10,791 bases of DNA from JAMCXS01 sp964459065 (GTDB lineage: Bacteria > Acidobacteriota > Terriglobia > UBA7540): positions 1 to 10,791 of the forward strand of contig CAYWMN010000120.1 in assembly GCA_964459065.1 (NCBI GenBank), in the 5' to 3' direction. The position numbers and the translations under genes are program-made. Below, piece by piece: positions 1 to 6,598 of this stretch (its first letter is position 1; each line of letters begins with the position of its first letter). The notes beneath the pieces are model-generated. The model ran no database searches. It was not told where the DNA came from and saw nothing but the letters and a program-made list of their open reading frames with translations.

Positions 1-1
1 C

Positions 2-1969
2 GGCAACCGGCGCTACGGGTACCCTTTCACCAACTGCACCAACTGCGGGCCGCGCTACACCATCATCCAGGACCTGCCCTACGACCGGCCGCTCACCACG
101 ATGGCCTCCTTCAAAATGTGTGCGCGGTGCCAGGCGGAATATAACGACCCCGGCAACCGGCGATTCCATGCGCAGCCGAATGCCTGCCCTGAGTGCGGCC
201 CGTCGCTGGCATTGCTGGATGGCCACACGCTGGCACACGCGGACCCGGTCTCATTCAATTCGGCGAAATCGAGCCTGGAAATTCTTCGCGAAGCCCGCCG
301 CCTGCTGGGCGAAGGCAAAATCCTGGCGATCAAAGGACTGGGCGGATTTCACCTGGCGTGCGACGCCGAAAATCACCAGGCGGTTGCCCGGCTGCGGGAG
401 CGCAAGCGGCGAAGCGACAAGCCTTTTGCCCTGATGGCTCGCGACCTTGCAAGCGTGGAAAAGTTTTGCCACGTTTCTGACGCAGAGCGCGAAGCTCTGC
501 TTGGCGCTCGAAGGCCCATCGTCATTTTGCCGCGCCTGCCGGACGCCGGAATTTCATCTGCGGTCGCTCCCCACAACCGGACACTGGGCGTGATGCTGCC
601 CTACACTCCGCTCCACTACCTGCTTTTTGGCGATTCCGTGGAAGCGCCGCCGGCCTTCAACGCGCTGGTGATGACCAGCGGCAACGCCAGTGAAGAACCC
701 ATCGTGAGCCGCAACGGTGAGGCGTGGCCGCGGCTTCAGGGGATTGCGGATTTCTATTTGCTGCACAACCGCGAAATCCACATGCGCGCGGATGATTCCG
801 TGGTGCGGATTTTGGAAGGCAAACAGCGCGTCTTGCGGCGTTCGCGCGGCTTTGCGCCGTTTCCCATCGAACTCGGCAATAGCGTCCGGGCGATCCTGGC
901 GTGCGGGGCGGAACTGAAGAACACGTTCTGCCTGACCAAGAATCACTACGCTATTTTGAGCCAGCACATCGGCGACATGGAAAATTATGAGACGCTCGTC
1001 TTCTTTGAGGAAACCCTCGCGAATCTCAAGAAGCTGTTTCACGTTGAGCCACAAATCGTCGCGCATGATTTGCATCCGCTTTACCTGAGCACCCGGTTCG
1101 CCCAGCGTTTGCTGGATGTGCAAAAAGTGGGCGTGCAGCACCATCACGCGCACATCGCCAGTTGCATGGCCGAGCATCATTTGCGGGAAAAGGTGATCGG
1201 CGTCGCTTTCGACGGCACCGGCTACGGCACGGACGGCAAAATCTGGGGAGGAGAATTTCTGGTGGCGGATTTCAGCGGGTTTGAGCGCCGCGCCCACTTC
1301 CGCTACATCCCGCTGGCCGGCGGCGATGCGGCCATCCGCCAGCCCTGGCGCTCCGCGCTCAGTTATCTGCGCCAGACTTTCGGTGCCGAGGCCGCGGGAT
1401 TGGACCTCCCGGTTTTGAGCCACGTTCCGCCACGGAAACTCAGACTGGTGGGAGCCATGCTGGAAAAGCGGATCAACACGGTGGAAACGTCTTCCTGCGG
1501 CCGGCTGTTTGACGCGGTTGCTTCCATTCTGGGTCTGCGCCATGAAATCAACTTTGAGGGCCAGGCGGCCATCGAACTGGAAATGGCGGCGGCCGCCAAT
1601 GTTGACGCGTCCTACACGTTTGATATTCTTTCGAAAGAGCCTTGGGAAATCGACATGCGGCCCGTTATTGAACAAATTGTTCGGGACGTTCAACGGCATG
1701 AACCGGTTGGAGTAGTGGCGGCCAAGTTTCACAACACGCTGGCGCAGGTGATTGCAGAAGTCTGCAATCGTTTGCGGGCAAGCGACAGCCTGAACAAGGT
1801 CTGCCTGAGCGGCGGGACTTTTCAGAATGCGCTTCTGGTGAAGCGCGCGGTCCATCGACTGCAGACGAGCGGATTTGAGGTTTTTCTGCACGCGCAGGTT
1901 CCCCCGAACGACGGCGGCATTTCTCTGGGCCAAGCCGTGATCGCCAATGCCATGATCGAGCGAGGTTAA
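2..1969 (+). CDS. hypF: Carbamoyltransferase HypF, 5' truncated by window edge
   Basis: HypF transfers the carbamoyl group of carbamoyl phosphate, via carbamoyl-adenylate, to the C-terminal cysteine of HypE. This is the first step in making the cyanide ligands of [NiFe] hydrogenase. The frame is open from base 2, before the first ATG at 101, so the gene starts off-window. What is visible: the second CxxC of zinc finger 1 (codons at 35 and 44); complete zinc finger 2 from 119 (CARC, 18 residues, CPEC); a YrdC-like domain with KGLGGFHLACDA near 330-370; and a Kae1-like C-terminal domain with VQHHHAH near 1130, FDGTGYGTDGKIWGGE near 1210 and CLSGGTFQN near 1800. The fragment has 655 residues against about 750 for E. 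coli HypF, so only the acylphosphatase domain and the first CxxC should be missing. No frameshift was seen. One base separates its TAA from hypC. Confidence 0.96.
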   Translation, partial: GNRRYGYPFTNCTNCGPRYTIIQDLPYDRPLTTMASFKMCARCQAEYNDPGNRRFHAQPNACPECGPSLALLDGHTLAHADPVSFNSAKSSLEILREARRLLGEGKILAIKGLGGFHLACDAENHQAVARLRERKRRSDKPFALMARDLASVEKFCHVSDAEREALLGARRPIVILPRLPDAGISSAVAPHNRTLGVMLPYTPLHYLLFGDSVEAPPAFNALVMTSGNASEEPIVSRNGEAWPRLQGIADFYLLHNREIHMRADDSVVRILEGKQRVLRRSRGFAPFPIELGNSVRAILACGAELKNTFCLTKNHYAILSQHIGDMENYETLVFFEETLANLKKLFHVEPQIVAHDLHPLYLSTRFAQRLLDVQKVGVQHHHAHIASCMAEHHLREKVIGVAFDGTGYGTDGKIWGGEFLVADFSGFERRAHFRYIPLAGGDAAIRQPWRSALSYLRQTFGAEAAGLDLPVLSHVPPRKLRLVGAMLEKRINTVETSSCGRLFDAVASILGLRHEINFEGQAAIELEMAAAANVDASYTFDILSKEPWEIDMRPVIEQIVRDVQRHEPVGVVAAKFHNTLAQVIAEVCNRLRASDSLNKVCLSGGTFQNALLVKRAVHRLQTSGFEVFLHAQVPPNDGGISLGQAVIANAMIERG

Positions 1970-1970
1970 G

Positions 1971-2237
1971 ATGTGCCTGGGAATCCCCGGCAAAGTGCTG
2001 GAATCGTTTGACGCCAATGGCTTGCGAATGGCCAAAGTGCAGTTCGGCGGAATCGTTCGTGAAGCCTGCCTGGAATATACGCCGGAAGCGCAGGTGGGCG
2101 ACTACGTGGTGGTCCACGTCGGCTTTGCCATCAGCAAGGTGGACGCGGAAGAGGCGGCTCGGACCTACCAGTTGCTCGAAGAGATGGAACAGTTGGGTGA
2201 GTTGGAAGAACCTCCGCCAGGAGGCCAAGACCCGTGA
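1971..2237 (+). CDS. hypC: Hydrogenase assembly chaperone HypC
   Basis: HypC is a small chaperone that binds HypD, carries the iron as its CN and CO ligands are added, and passes it to the hydrogenase large subunit. The 88-residue product begins MCLGIPGKV; the cysteine at position 2 is the essential iron-binding residue of the family and fixes this start. The body (VQFGGIVREACLEY, VGDYVVVHVGFAISKVD) is a typical HypC/HupF beta-barrel, and the acidic tail ends in a Pro/Gly-rich stretch. A weak GAGG lies five bases before the ATG, inside the end of hypF, so translation is probably coupled to hypF. The TGA overlaps the hypD start by 4 nt. HybG-type paralogues look similar, but the position within a hypFCDE operon favours hypC. 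Confidence 0.96.
   Translation: MCLGIPGKVLESFDANGLRMAKVQFGGIVREACLEYTPEAQVGDYVVVHVGFAISKVDAEEAARTYQLLEEMEQLGELEEPPPGGQDP
2219..2224 (+). promoter_or_regulatory. Shine-Dalgarno sequence that fixes the hypD GTG start
   Basis: A full AGGAGG lies nine bases before the GTG at 2234, inside the last codons of hypC. Together with the GTGA overlap it supports the unusual GTG as the true hypD start. Confidence 0.75.
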
Positions 2238-3337
2238 AATATCTCGACGAATACCGCAACGAGCAAATCGCCCGGAAGCTGATCGAGGAAATCCGGCGCA
2301 TCCAGACGCGCCCCTGGGTGCTGATGGAAGTGTGCGGCGGACAGACGCATTCCATCGTCAAGTACGGCCTCGATAACCTGCTGCCCGAGGGCATTGAACT
2401 GGTCCACGGTCCCGGCTGCCCGGTCTGCGTCACCTCCCTGGAATTGATTGACAAAGCCCACGCCATCGCCCGGCGGCCGGAAGTGATCTTCTGCTCTTTC
2501 GGTGACATGCTGCGCGTTCCCGGCTCTGAGTGCGATCTGTTCACCTTAAAGTCGCAAGGGGCGGACGTGCGCGTGGTCTATTCACCGCTCGATTGCCTGA
2601 AAATCGCCCGCGCCAATCCAACCAGGCAAGTGGTTTTCTTCGCCATCGGGTTTGAAACCACCGCTCCCGCCAACGCCATGCTGGTCGCGCAAGCGCAGCG
2701 GGAAGGCGCCGGGAACGTCTCGCTGCTGGTTTCGCACGTTCTGGTACCGCCGGCGATTACGGCCATCCTGGATTCTCCCAACAATCGCGTGCAGGGCTTT
2801 CTGGGGCCGGGGCACGTGTGCGCCGTGATGGGCTACGAGGAATATGAGCCCATCAGCGCGCGCTACAAGGTCCCGATTGTGATCACCGGCTTTGAGCCGC
2901 TGGACCTGCTGGAAGGCACGCTGCTGGCGCTTCGGCAGCTTGAATCAGGCCGGGCCGAGGTGGAAAACCAATACGTGCGCGCCGTCACGCGCGAAGGCAA
3001 CCGGGCAGCCAAGCAGCTCGTGTTCAGCGTGTTTGAAATCGGCGACCGCAAATGGCGGGGCGTGGGGGCGATTGCGGAAAGCGGTTACCGGCTGCGCCGC
3101 GAGTTCTGCGACTACGACGCTGAGCGCCTGTTTGACGTGGGGGAAATCTCAACCGAAGAACCGGCGGTTTGCATCAGTGGTGAAATTCTGCGCGGCGTCA
3201 AAAAGCCCCACGACTGCCCCGCGTTCGGCACCGTGTGCAACCCCGAGCATCCGCTGGGCGCGACGATGGTGTCGGCCGAGGGCGCCTGCGCCGCTTATTA
3301 CAAGTACGGACGCCACCTGAAAGAGCAAGTACGATGA
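2234..3337 (+). CDS. hypD: Hydrogenase maturation iron-sulfur protein HypD
   Basis: HypD is the [4Fe-4S] scaffold protein that, with HypC, holds the iron while two cyanides and one CO are attached. The 367 residues match the usual length (E. coli HypD has 373). Conserved cysteines are present: C34 in MEVCGGQTHS and C62/C65 in GPGCPVCV, with the same 28-residue spacing as the E. coli C41/C69 pair. The C-terminal cluster-binding part is intact (CISGEILRGVKKPHDCPAFG, then VCNPEHPLGATMVSAEG and CAAYYKYGR). The start is GTG, overlapping the hypC stop as GTGA, and is backed by an AGGAGG ribosome site. The stop overlaps the hypE ATG in the same 4-nt style, so hypC, hypD and hypE are probably made in step from one mRNA. 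Confidence 0.97.
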   Translation: MKYLDEYRNEQIARKLIEEIRRIQTRPWVLMEVCGGQTHSIVKYGLDNLLPEGIELVHGPGCPVCVTSLELIDKAHAIARRPEVIFCSFGDMLRVPGSECDLFTLKSQGADVRVVYSPLDCLKIARANPTRQVVFFAIGFETTAPANAMLVAQAQREGAGNVSLLVSHVLVPPAITAILDSPNNRVQGFLGPGHVCAVMGYEEYEPISARYKVPIVITGFEPLDLLEGTLLALRQLESGRAEVENQYVRAVTREGNRAAKQLVFSVFEIGDRKWRGVGAIAESGYRLRREFCDYDAERLFDVGEISTEEPAVCISGEILRGVKKPHDCPAFGTVCNPEHPLGATMVSAEGACAAYYKYGRHLKEQVR

Positions 3338-4398
3338 GCGAAAAACCAAAAGCCGATCTGCTGGGAGCCTCCTGCCCCGCGCCCGTGACCGATCATCCGC
3401 AGATCGTTCTGGGGCACGGCAGCGGTGGCAAACTCACAGCCGATCTGGTGCAGAAGATTTTTCTTCCTGCCTTTAGCAATCCTTATCTCGCGCGCCTCGA
3501 CGACCAGGCGGTTATTGACCTTGCCGGAAAGCGCCTGGCGCTGACCACCGATTCGTTTGTGGTGACGCCGATTTTCTTTCCGGGCGGAGACATCGGCCGG
3601 CTGGCCGTCAACGGAACCGTGAACGACCTGGCCATGTGCGGCGCGCGCCCACTCCACCTTGCCGCTGCTTTTATTCTGGAAGAAGGCCTCTCGACCAGCG
3701 ACCTGGAGAAGATAACCAACTCCATGCAGGCCGCCGCCGCTGAGGCCGGAGTCACCGTGGTCACCGGCGACACCAAAGTGGTGAACCGCGGCAAGGGCGA
3801 CCAGGTCTTTATCACCACCACAGGCCTTGGCGTCATTGAAAACACCATCGCCATTTCCGCCGACCGCGCGCGGCCGGGCGACAAGATTCTTTTGAGCGGG
3901 TTTATCGGCGATCACGGCATCGCCATTATGTCGCAGAGAGAAAACCTGGAGTTTGAGGGGGAGCTTCAAAGCGACACCGCGGCGCTCCACAACCTGGTGG
4001 CCGCCATGCTGGACGCCAGCCCGGAAATCCATTGCCTGCGCGACCCCACCCGGGGCGGCGTGGCGACGACGCTCAATGAAATCGCGGCAAGCTCGAAAGT
4101 CGGCATGGAGATTGAGGAACGCAAAATTCCCGTGCGCGAAACGGTGAAAGGCGCGTGCGAAATTTTGGGCCTTGATCCGCTCTATGTGGCCAATGAAGGC
4201 AAACTGGTCGCGATCGTGGCGGCCGAGGCGGCCGAGCGGGTGCTCGATCGGATGAAGTCACACCCTCTGGGCCGCGACGCACAACTGATCGGGACCGTGG
4301 TCGCCGAGCACTCTCCGCTGGTTGTAATGAAGACGGAAATCGGCGGCAGCCGGATTGTCGATGTCATGATCGGCGAACAACTGCCGCGCATCTGCTGA
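3334..4398 (+). CDS. hypE: Carbamoyl dehydratase HypE
   Basis: HypE accepts the carbamoyl group from HypF on its C-terminal cysteine, dehydrates it with ATP to a thiocyanate, and donates cyanide to the HypCD-bound iron. The 354-residue product ends in PRIC, so the required terminal cysteine (C354) is present. PurM/AIR-synthase-like features are clear: GHGSGGK at 27-33, then TTDSFVVTPIFFPGG and GRLAVNGTVNDLAMCGARP, VTGDTKVV, and DPTRGGVATTLNEIA. The ATG at 3334 overlaps the hypD stop (ATGA). An in-frame extension upstream to 3235 is open but would lie wholly inside hypD, so I rejected it. The roughly 20 residues before GHGSGGK are longer than in E. coli HypE. This is the last gene of the operon; the next gene converges on it. 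Confidence 0.97.
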   Translation: MSEKPKADLLGASCPAPVTDHPQIVLGHGSGGKLTADLVQKIFLPAFSNPYLARLDDQAVIDLAGKRLALTTDSFVVTPIFFPGGDIGRLAVNGTVNDLAMCGARPLHLAAAFILEEGLSTSDLEKITNSMQAAAAEAGVTVVTGDTKVVNRGKGDQVFITTTGLGVIENTIAISADRARPGDKILLSGFIGDHGIAIMSQRENLEFEGELQSDTAALHNLVAAMLDASPEIHCLRDPTRGGVATTLNEIAASSKVGMEIEERKIPVRETVKGACEILGLDPLYVANEGKLVAIVAAEAAERVLDRMKSHPLGRDAQLIGTVVAEHSPLVVMKTEIGGSRIVDVMIGEQLPRIC

Positions 4399-4431
4399 AA
4401 ACCCACCGCCGGAATGAACTTCCCTGGCGAT

Positions 4432-4470
4432 CCCGGGCGGGACCGGGGAGCCGGCGCGACCGCGGCGCGC
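4432..4470. terminator. GC-rich hairpins between convergent hypE and usp (possible weak terminator)
   Basis: The 91-nt gap between the hypE stop and the usp stop holds two short perfect inverted repeats: 4432-4436 with 4443-4447 (CCCGG/CCGGG, 6-nt loop) and 4454-4458 with 4466-4470 (GCGCG/CGCGC, 7-nt loop). Neither has a T tract on either strand, so this is not a typical intrinsic terminator. It may only slow transcription at the convergent junction. Confidence 0.2.
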
Positions 4471-4489
4471 TGGAGCCCTCATGCGGCCT

Positions 4490-5371
4490 TCAAGCGTGGA
4501 CCGCCAGAACCGGGCAGGGCCCCAGTTGAATCACGTGGTAAGTTGTTGAGCCGAAAAGCCCCAGGTCCAGGGCATGATGCCCGTGGACACCGAGAACCAC
4601 CAGGTCAGCCCGAGCTTCCTGAGCCTGGCGGACAATCTCCCGATGCGGAATCCCGTCGCGCACAACCGCCTGAATCCTGCAAAGCTTCCGGACTTCTTCC
4701 GTAACGGGTTCTTCCAGCCGGGTTTTCAGCTTTTCCGTTTCCGCCTGCAGATTCGCACCGGAGGGCGAGTTTTCCATCACGTGCAGAAGCGTCAGTTCGG
4801 CATGGTAGCGGGCCGCAATCGAAGCCGCGTACTGAAAAGCCCGCGAGGAACACTCTGAAAAATCCGAACCGAACAGAATCCGGTTGAATTGGGTGTGTGG
4901 CGCGGGGTCTTCAGCGCCCGCCCCGCTGGAGGGCTTGCGTACCGCCATCACCGGGCAACGCGCCTTGCGCAAAACTTTTTGCGTCACCGAGCCCAGCGCC
5001 AGGCGCTCAAACCCTGTGCGCCCGTGGGTTCCCATCACGATCAGGTCGATGGATCGGTCATGGACTGCCGCCAGGATGCCTTCCGTCACGCCTCCTTCTT
5101 CCACAATGACGCGAGCGCGGGAACCGTCTGGCGAGTGAACCTTCACAAACTCGTGCAGTTGCTCCTCAACGTGTTCCCGCAGTTCGCCGTAGAACTGGTT
5201 GACGGAATCCGGAATTGCGTACTCCGGGTAGCCGATATTCAGGGGCCTGATGACGTGCTGGACGAACAGCTCAGCACCGTAATGCCGGGCAAGCGATACC
5301 GCATAGCAGAAGGCACGCTCGGAAAATTCCGAGAAGTCGGTGGGACAGAGGATTCGCTGGATCTCCACCAT
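4490..5371 (-). CDS. Tandem-domain universal stress protein (UspA family)
   Basis: This is a cytoplasmic ATP-binding stress protein of 293 residues made of two fused UspA domains. Domain 1 (about 1-148) has the nucleotide Asp in CPTDFSE (D12) and the motif G-x2-G-x9-G-S at G114, G117, G127, S128. Domain 2 (about 163-293) repeats this with GSDFSE (D170) and G261, G264, G274, S275. Both domains therefore look able to bind ATP, unlike many tandem Usps where one copy is degenerate. Each domain ends in the usual CPVMAV or CPVLAV strand. The ATG at 5369-5371 is preceded on the minus strand by GGAGGT (5377-5382) at five bases, an excellent ribosome site. The gene appears monocistronic, with its own promoter. 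The exact stress it responds to cannot be read from the sequence. Confidence 0.95.
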   Translation of the reverse strand: MVEIQRILCPTDFSEFSERAFCYAVSLARHYGAELFVQHVIRPLNIGYPEYAIPDSVNQFYGELREHVEEQLHEFVKVHSPDGSRARVIVEEGGVTEGILAAVHDRSIDLIVMGTHGRTGFERLALGSVTQKVLRKARCPVMAVRKPSSGAGAEDPAPHTQFNRILFGSDFSECSSRAFQYAASIAARYHAELTLLHVMENSPSGANLQAETEKLKTRLEEPVTEEVRKLCRIQAVVRDGIPHREIVRQAQEARADLVVLGVHGHHALDLGLFGSTTYHVIQLGPCPVLAVHA

Positions 5372-5411
5372 GGCTCACCTCCAGATGAAGATATCTGGTC
5401 CGGATAAGGCC

Positions 5412-5449
5412 AGGTGCAAACACCTTTCGCGAGAGGATCGTGCTCCTCT
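5412..5449 (-). other. Two tandem hairpins in the usp 5' leader
   Basis: Between the predicted promoter and the ribosome site lie two perfect inverted repeats: 5432-5437 with 5444-5449 (AGAGGA/TCCTCT, 6-nt loop) and 5412-5416 with 5421-5425 (AGGTG/CACCT, 4-nt loop). They would fold in the mRNA leader and could affect stability or translation. I recognise no known riboswitch. Folding is by eye only. Confidence 0.4.
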
Positions 5450-5458
5450 TCTACCCTT

Positions 5459-5487
5459 AATTTATGCCTGAAATTGTTTCGGGTCAA
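5459..5487 (-). promoter_or_regulatory. Sigma70-type promoter for the universal stress protein gene
   Basis: On the minus strand, TTGACC (5482-5487, five of six consensus bases) and TAAATT (5459-5464, four of six) are separated by exactly 17 bp. This predicts a leader of about 80 nt before the usp ATG. The surrounding AT-rich patch stands out in otherwise GC-rich DNA. Confidence 0.5.
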
Positions 5488-5651
5488 TGGCGGCCGCCCG
5501 GGCCCCAGAATCCATCAATAGCGGCGCTGTTTAGAGCAGACGATCAAGGCTCCCGCCCGAAGAGCCGGGTGAGCGGTTGGCGCTCAGGGCAAGGCCCCCT
5601 CCCTGCCCTGCCCCGATCGCCCGCCGATTGAAGGCATCCAAAACGAGAGAG

Positions 5652-5674
5652 AGGCGTCGACGGCTACGACGCCC
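5652..5674 (-). terminator. Possible intrinsic terminator at the response-regulator stop
   Basis: A perfect 7-bp inverted repeat (5653-5659 GGCGTCG with 5667-5673 CGACGCC) has the TAG stop codon of the regulator in its 7-nt loop. On the minus strand it is followed by an alternating TC run and then TTTT. The stem is short and the tail is interrupted, so termination is plausible but not certain. Confidence 0.35.
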
Positions 5675-6158
5675 GGCGCCAGCGTTCAGGGTTTGCAACT
5701 TTGGGATGGAAGAGCGGCTCGCCGCCGACCGATGCGACCGGCACGGGAGGCGTCAGGTATTCCGCCACCATTTCCTGCAATTCGGAGCGGGTCAGTGTTT
5801 TTTGGACGTATTCGCGCGCGCCCATGTCCAGCGCGCTGAGGCAGCAGCCTGCGTCAACAGCACCCGTCAGGACCAGCACGGGAACCTGGCGGTCAATTTC
5901 CACCGCCCGACGGAGCACCGAGCGGCCTTCAAACTTTTCGCTCCCCTGATCAACGATGACCAGGTCAAAGGCCTCTTTTTCAAGAAGCGCCGCGGCTTCC
6001 GAATAGGAGTCGACGGACCTTACGTCATAATTGAGGCAGCGCAGCATCGCGGAGTATTCCCGCAGATCCTCTTGTTTTTCGTCAACGATAAGCAGCCGAG
6101 GATTCCGTTCAGTTCGACAGTTTCGGTTGGCGCGGTCGCCATAGGTTTGGTGTGCCAT
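5664..6158 (-). CDS. Stand-alone receiver-domain response regulator
   Basis: This is a 164-residue protein consisting of one CheY-like receiver domain (about residues 20-135) and short tails, with no DNA-binding or enzymatic output domain. The phosphorylation pocket is complete: acidic pair D26/E27 in LLIVDEKQED, phospho-acceptor D70 in DLVIVDQG, switch threonine T98 in VLVLTGAVD and lysine K120 in YVQKTLT. The residue after that lysine is threonine where proline is usual. It would act by phosphotransfer or protein contact with an unlinked histidine kinase; no kinase lies in the window. The ATG at 6156-6158 is preceded by GGAGG (6163-6167) at four bases. The C-terminal 30 residues have no recognised domain. 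Its partner and pathway cannot be named. It reads in the same direction as usp but about 290 nt upstream, and probably has a separate transcript. Confidence 0.88.
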   Translation of the reverse strand: MAHQTYGDRANRNCRTERNPRLLIVDEKQEDLREYSAMLRCLNYDVRSVDSYSEAAALLEKEAFDLVIVDQGSEKFEGRSVLRRAVEIDRQVPVLVLTGAVDAGCCLSALDMGAREYVQKTLTRSELQEMVAEYLTPPVPVASVGGEPLFHPKVANPERWRRAS

Positions 6159-6205
6159 GGTCCCTCCATCGTTTTGAATTGAGCGCTGCGAATTACCGAA
6201 TCAAC

Positions 6206-6228
6206 GTTGTCGCTGCTTTAACGACAAC
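6206..6228. repeat. Perfect 7-bp inverted repeat in the regulator leader
   Basis: GTTGTCG (6206-6212) and CGACAAC (6222-6228) are separated by 9 nt, some 48 nt upstream of the response-regulator ATG. This could be an operator for a dimeric regulator or an mRNA leader hairpin. Confidence 0.45.
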
Positions 6229-6243
6229 CCTTACGAAAAGGGC

Positions 6244-6287
6244 GACCCGAAAAATAAAAAAGGATCCCTCTTCTTCGGGTTCGGGTC
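6244..6287. repeat. Perfect 8-bp inverted repeat around an A/T-rich loop
   Basis: GACCCGAA (6244-6251) pairs with TTCGGGTC (6280-6287). The right arm belongs to a direct repeat TTCGGGTTCGGG. The loop includes a run of six A (T on the minus strand) beside a GGATCC palindrome. It lies in the probable 5' leader or promoter region of the response regulator. Confidence 0.4.
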
Positions 6288-6352
6288 CGGCCTTCAAAAC
6301 CTGACCCTACTTCACCTACCGATTCACTTCGATTGCCCCACCCGTCCCTCTT

Positions 6353-6377
6353 GCCGGGGTGAGCCTTCACACCCGGC
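6353..6377. repeat. Strong 10-bp hairpin with one bulge
   Basis: GCCGGG (6353-6358) pairs with CCCGGC (6372-6377), and GTGA (6359-6362) pairs with TCAC (6367-6370). The loop is four bases and A6371 is a single bulge. This is the most stable-looking hairpin in the window. No T tract follows on either strand, so it is not an obvious terminator. Confidence 0.55.
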
Positions 6378-6412
6378 ACGTCAAGATCTGGCAGCTACAA
6401 TCACTTGGATGC

Positions 6413-6441
6413 AAAAAAGCCCCGCTCGGGATACCAGGGCT
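6413..6441 (-). terminator. Terminator-like hairpin on the minus strand with no gene before it
   Basis: On the minus strand AGCCC (6441-6437) pairs with GGGCT (6422-6418) and is followed at once by a run of six T (6418-6413). An inner CCC/GGG pairing (6428-6430 with 6421-6423) is an alternative. This has the shape of a rho-independent terminator, yet no minus-strand coding region lies upstream of it. Confidence 0.5.
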
Positions 6442-6520
6442 ACAGATTTCCTTCAAAGAAATTCATTAAACCAACGCCGCTACGGCTAACTCGCCTCAAA
6501 TCAATCCCTGGCCCCTCCGG
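6413..6520 (-). ncRNA. Candidate small RNA or attenuated leader, unknown family
   Basis: About 100 nt ending in the terminator-like hairpin contain further paired elements when read on the minus strand: a 5-bp hairpin (6446-6450 with 6458-6462, 7-nt loop), a 4-bp GCCG/CGGC hairpin (6476-6479 with 6483-6486), and a long-range CCAGGG/CCCTGG pairing (6506-6511 with 6434-6439). The long-range pairing uses the same bases as the 5' arm of the terminator, so the two structures exclude each other, as in attenuators. The 5' end is a guess and no strong minus-strand promoter was seen. It could be an orphan sRNA, a regulated leader of the response-regulator gene about 250 nt downstream, or a repeated intergenic element. 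Confidence 0.3.
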
Positions 6521-6569
6521 CGCTTCAAACAAACACTGTCCAGGCGCGGCATATTTTTGCTCTTGTTCC

Positions 6570-6598
6570 TTGACACCGGGCGGCCAGCGTGATATTTG
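6570..6598 (+). promoter_or_regulatory. Sigma70-type promoter for the GH116 gene
   Basis: A perfect -35 TTGACA (6570-6575) is followed after 17 bp by TATTTG (6593-6598), which is preceded by TGA and so forms an extended -10. The -10 hexamer itself matches only three of six bases. Transcription would start near 6605, about 80 nt before the ATG at 6685. Confidence 0.45.

Noticed and set aside
554..2035. 493-codon open frame on the minus strand opposite hypF
   Set aside because: It is antisense to a clear hypF gene. Long antisense frames are common opposite GC-rich genes, and its translation resembles no family.
3235..3333. Upstream start extending HypE by 33 residues
   Set aside because: The extension is the out-of-frame end of hypD; the ATGA overlap at 3334 gives the usual HypE length.
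3298..4032. 244-codon minus-strand frame opposite hypE
   Set aside because: Antisense shadow of hypE with no recognisable domain.
5577..6182. 201-codon + strand frame across the response regulator
   Set aside because: It lies opposite a receiver domain with a complete active site and a good ribosome site; the + frame has no family resemblance.
6400..6450. Possible cyclic-di-GMP (GEMM) riboswitch on the + strand
   Set aside because: GATGCAAAAAAGCC loosely recalls the conserved core, but the remaining conserved blocks and stems are missing.
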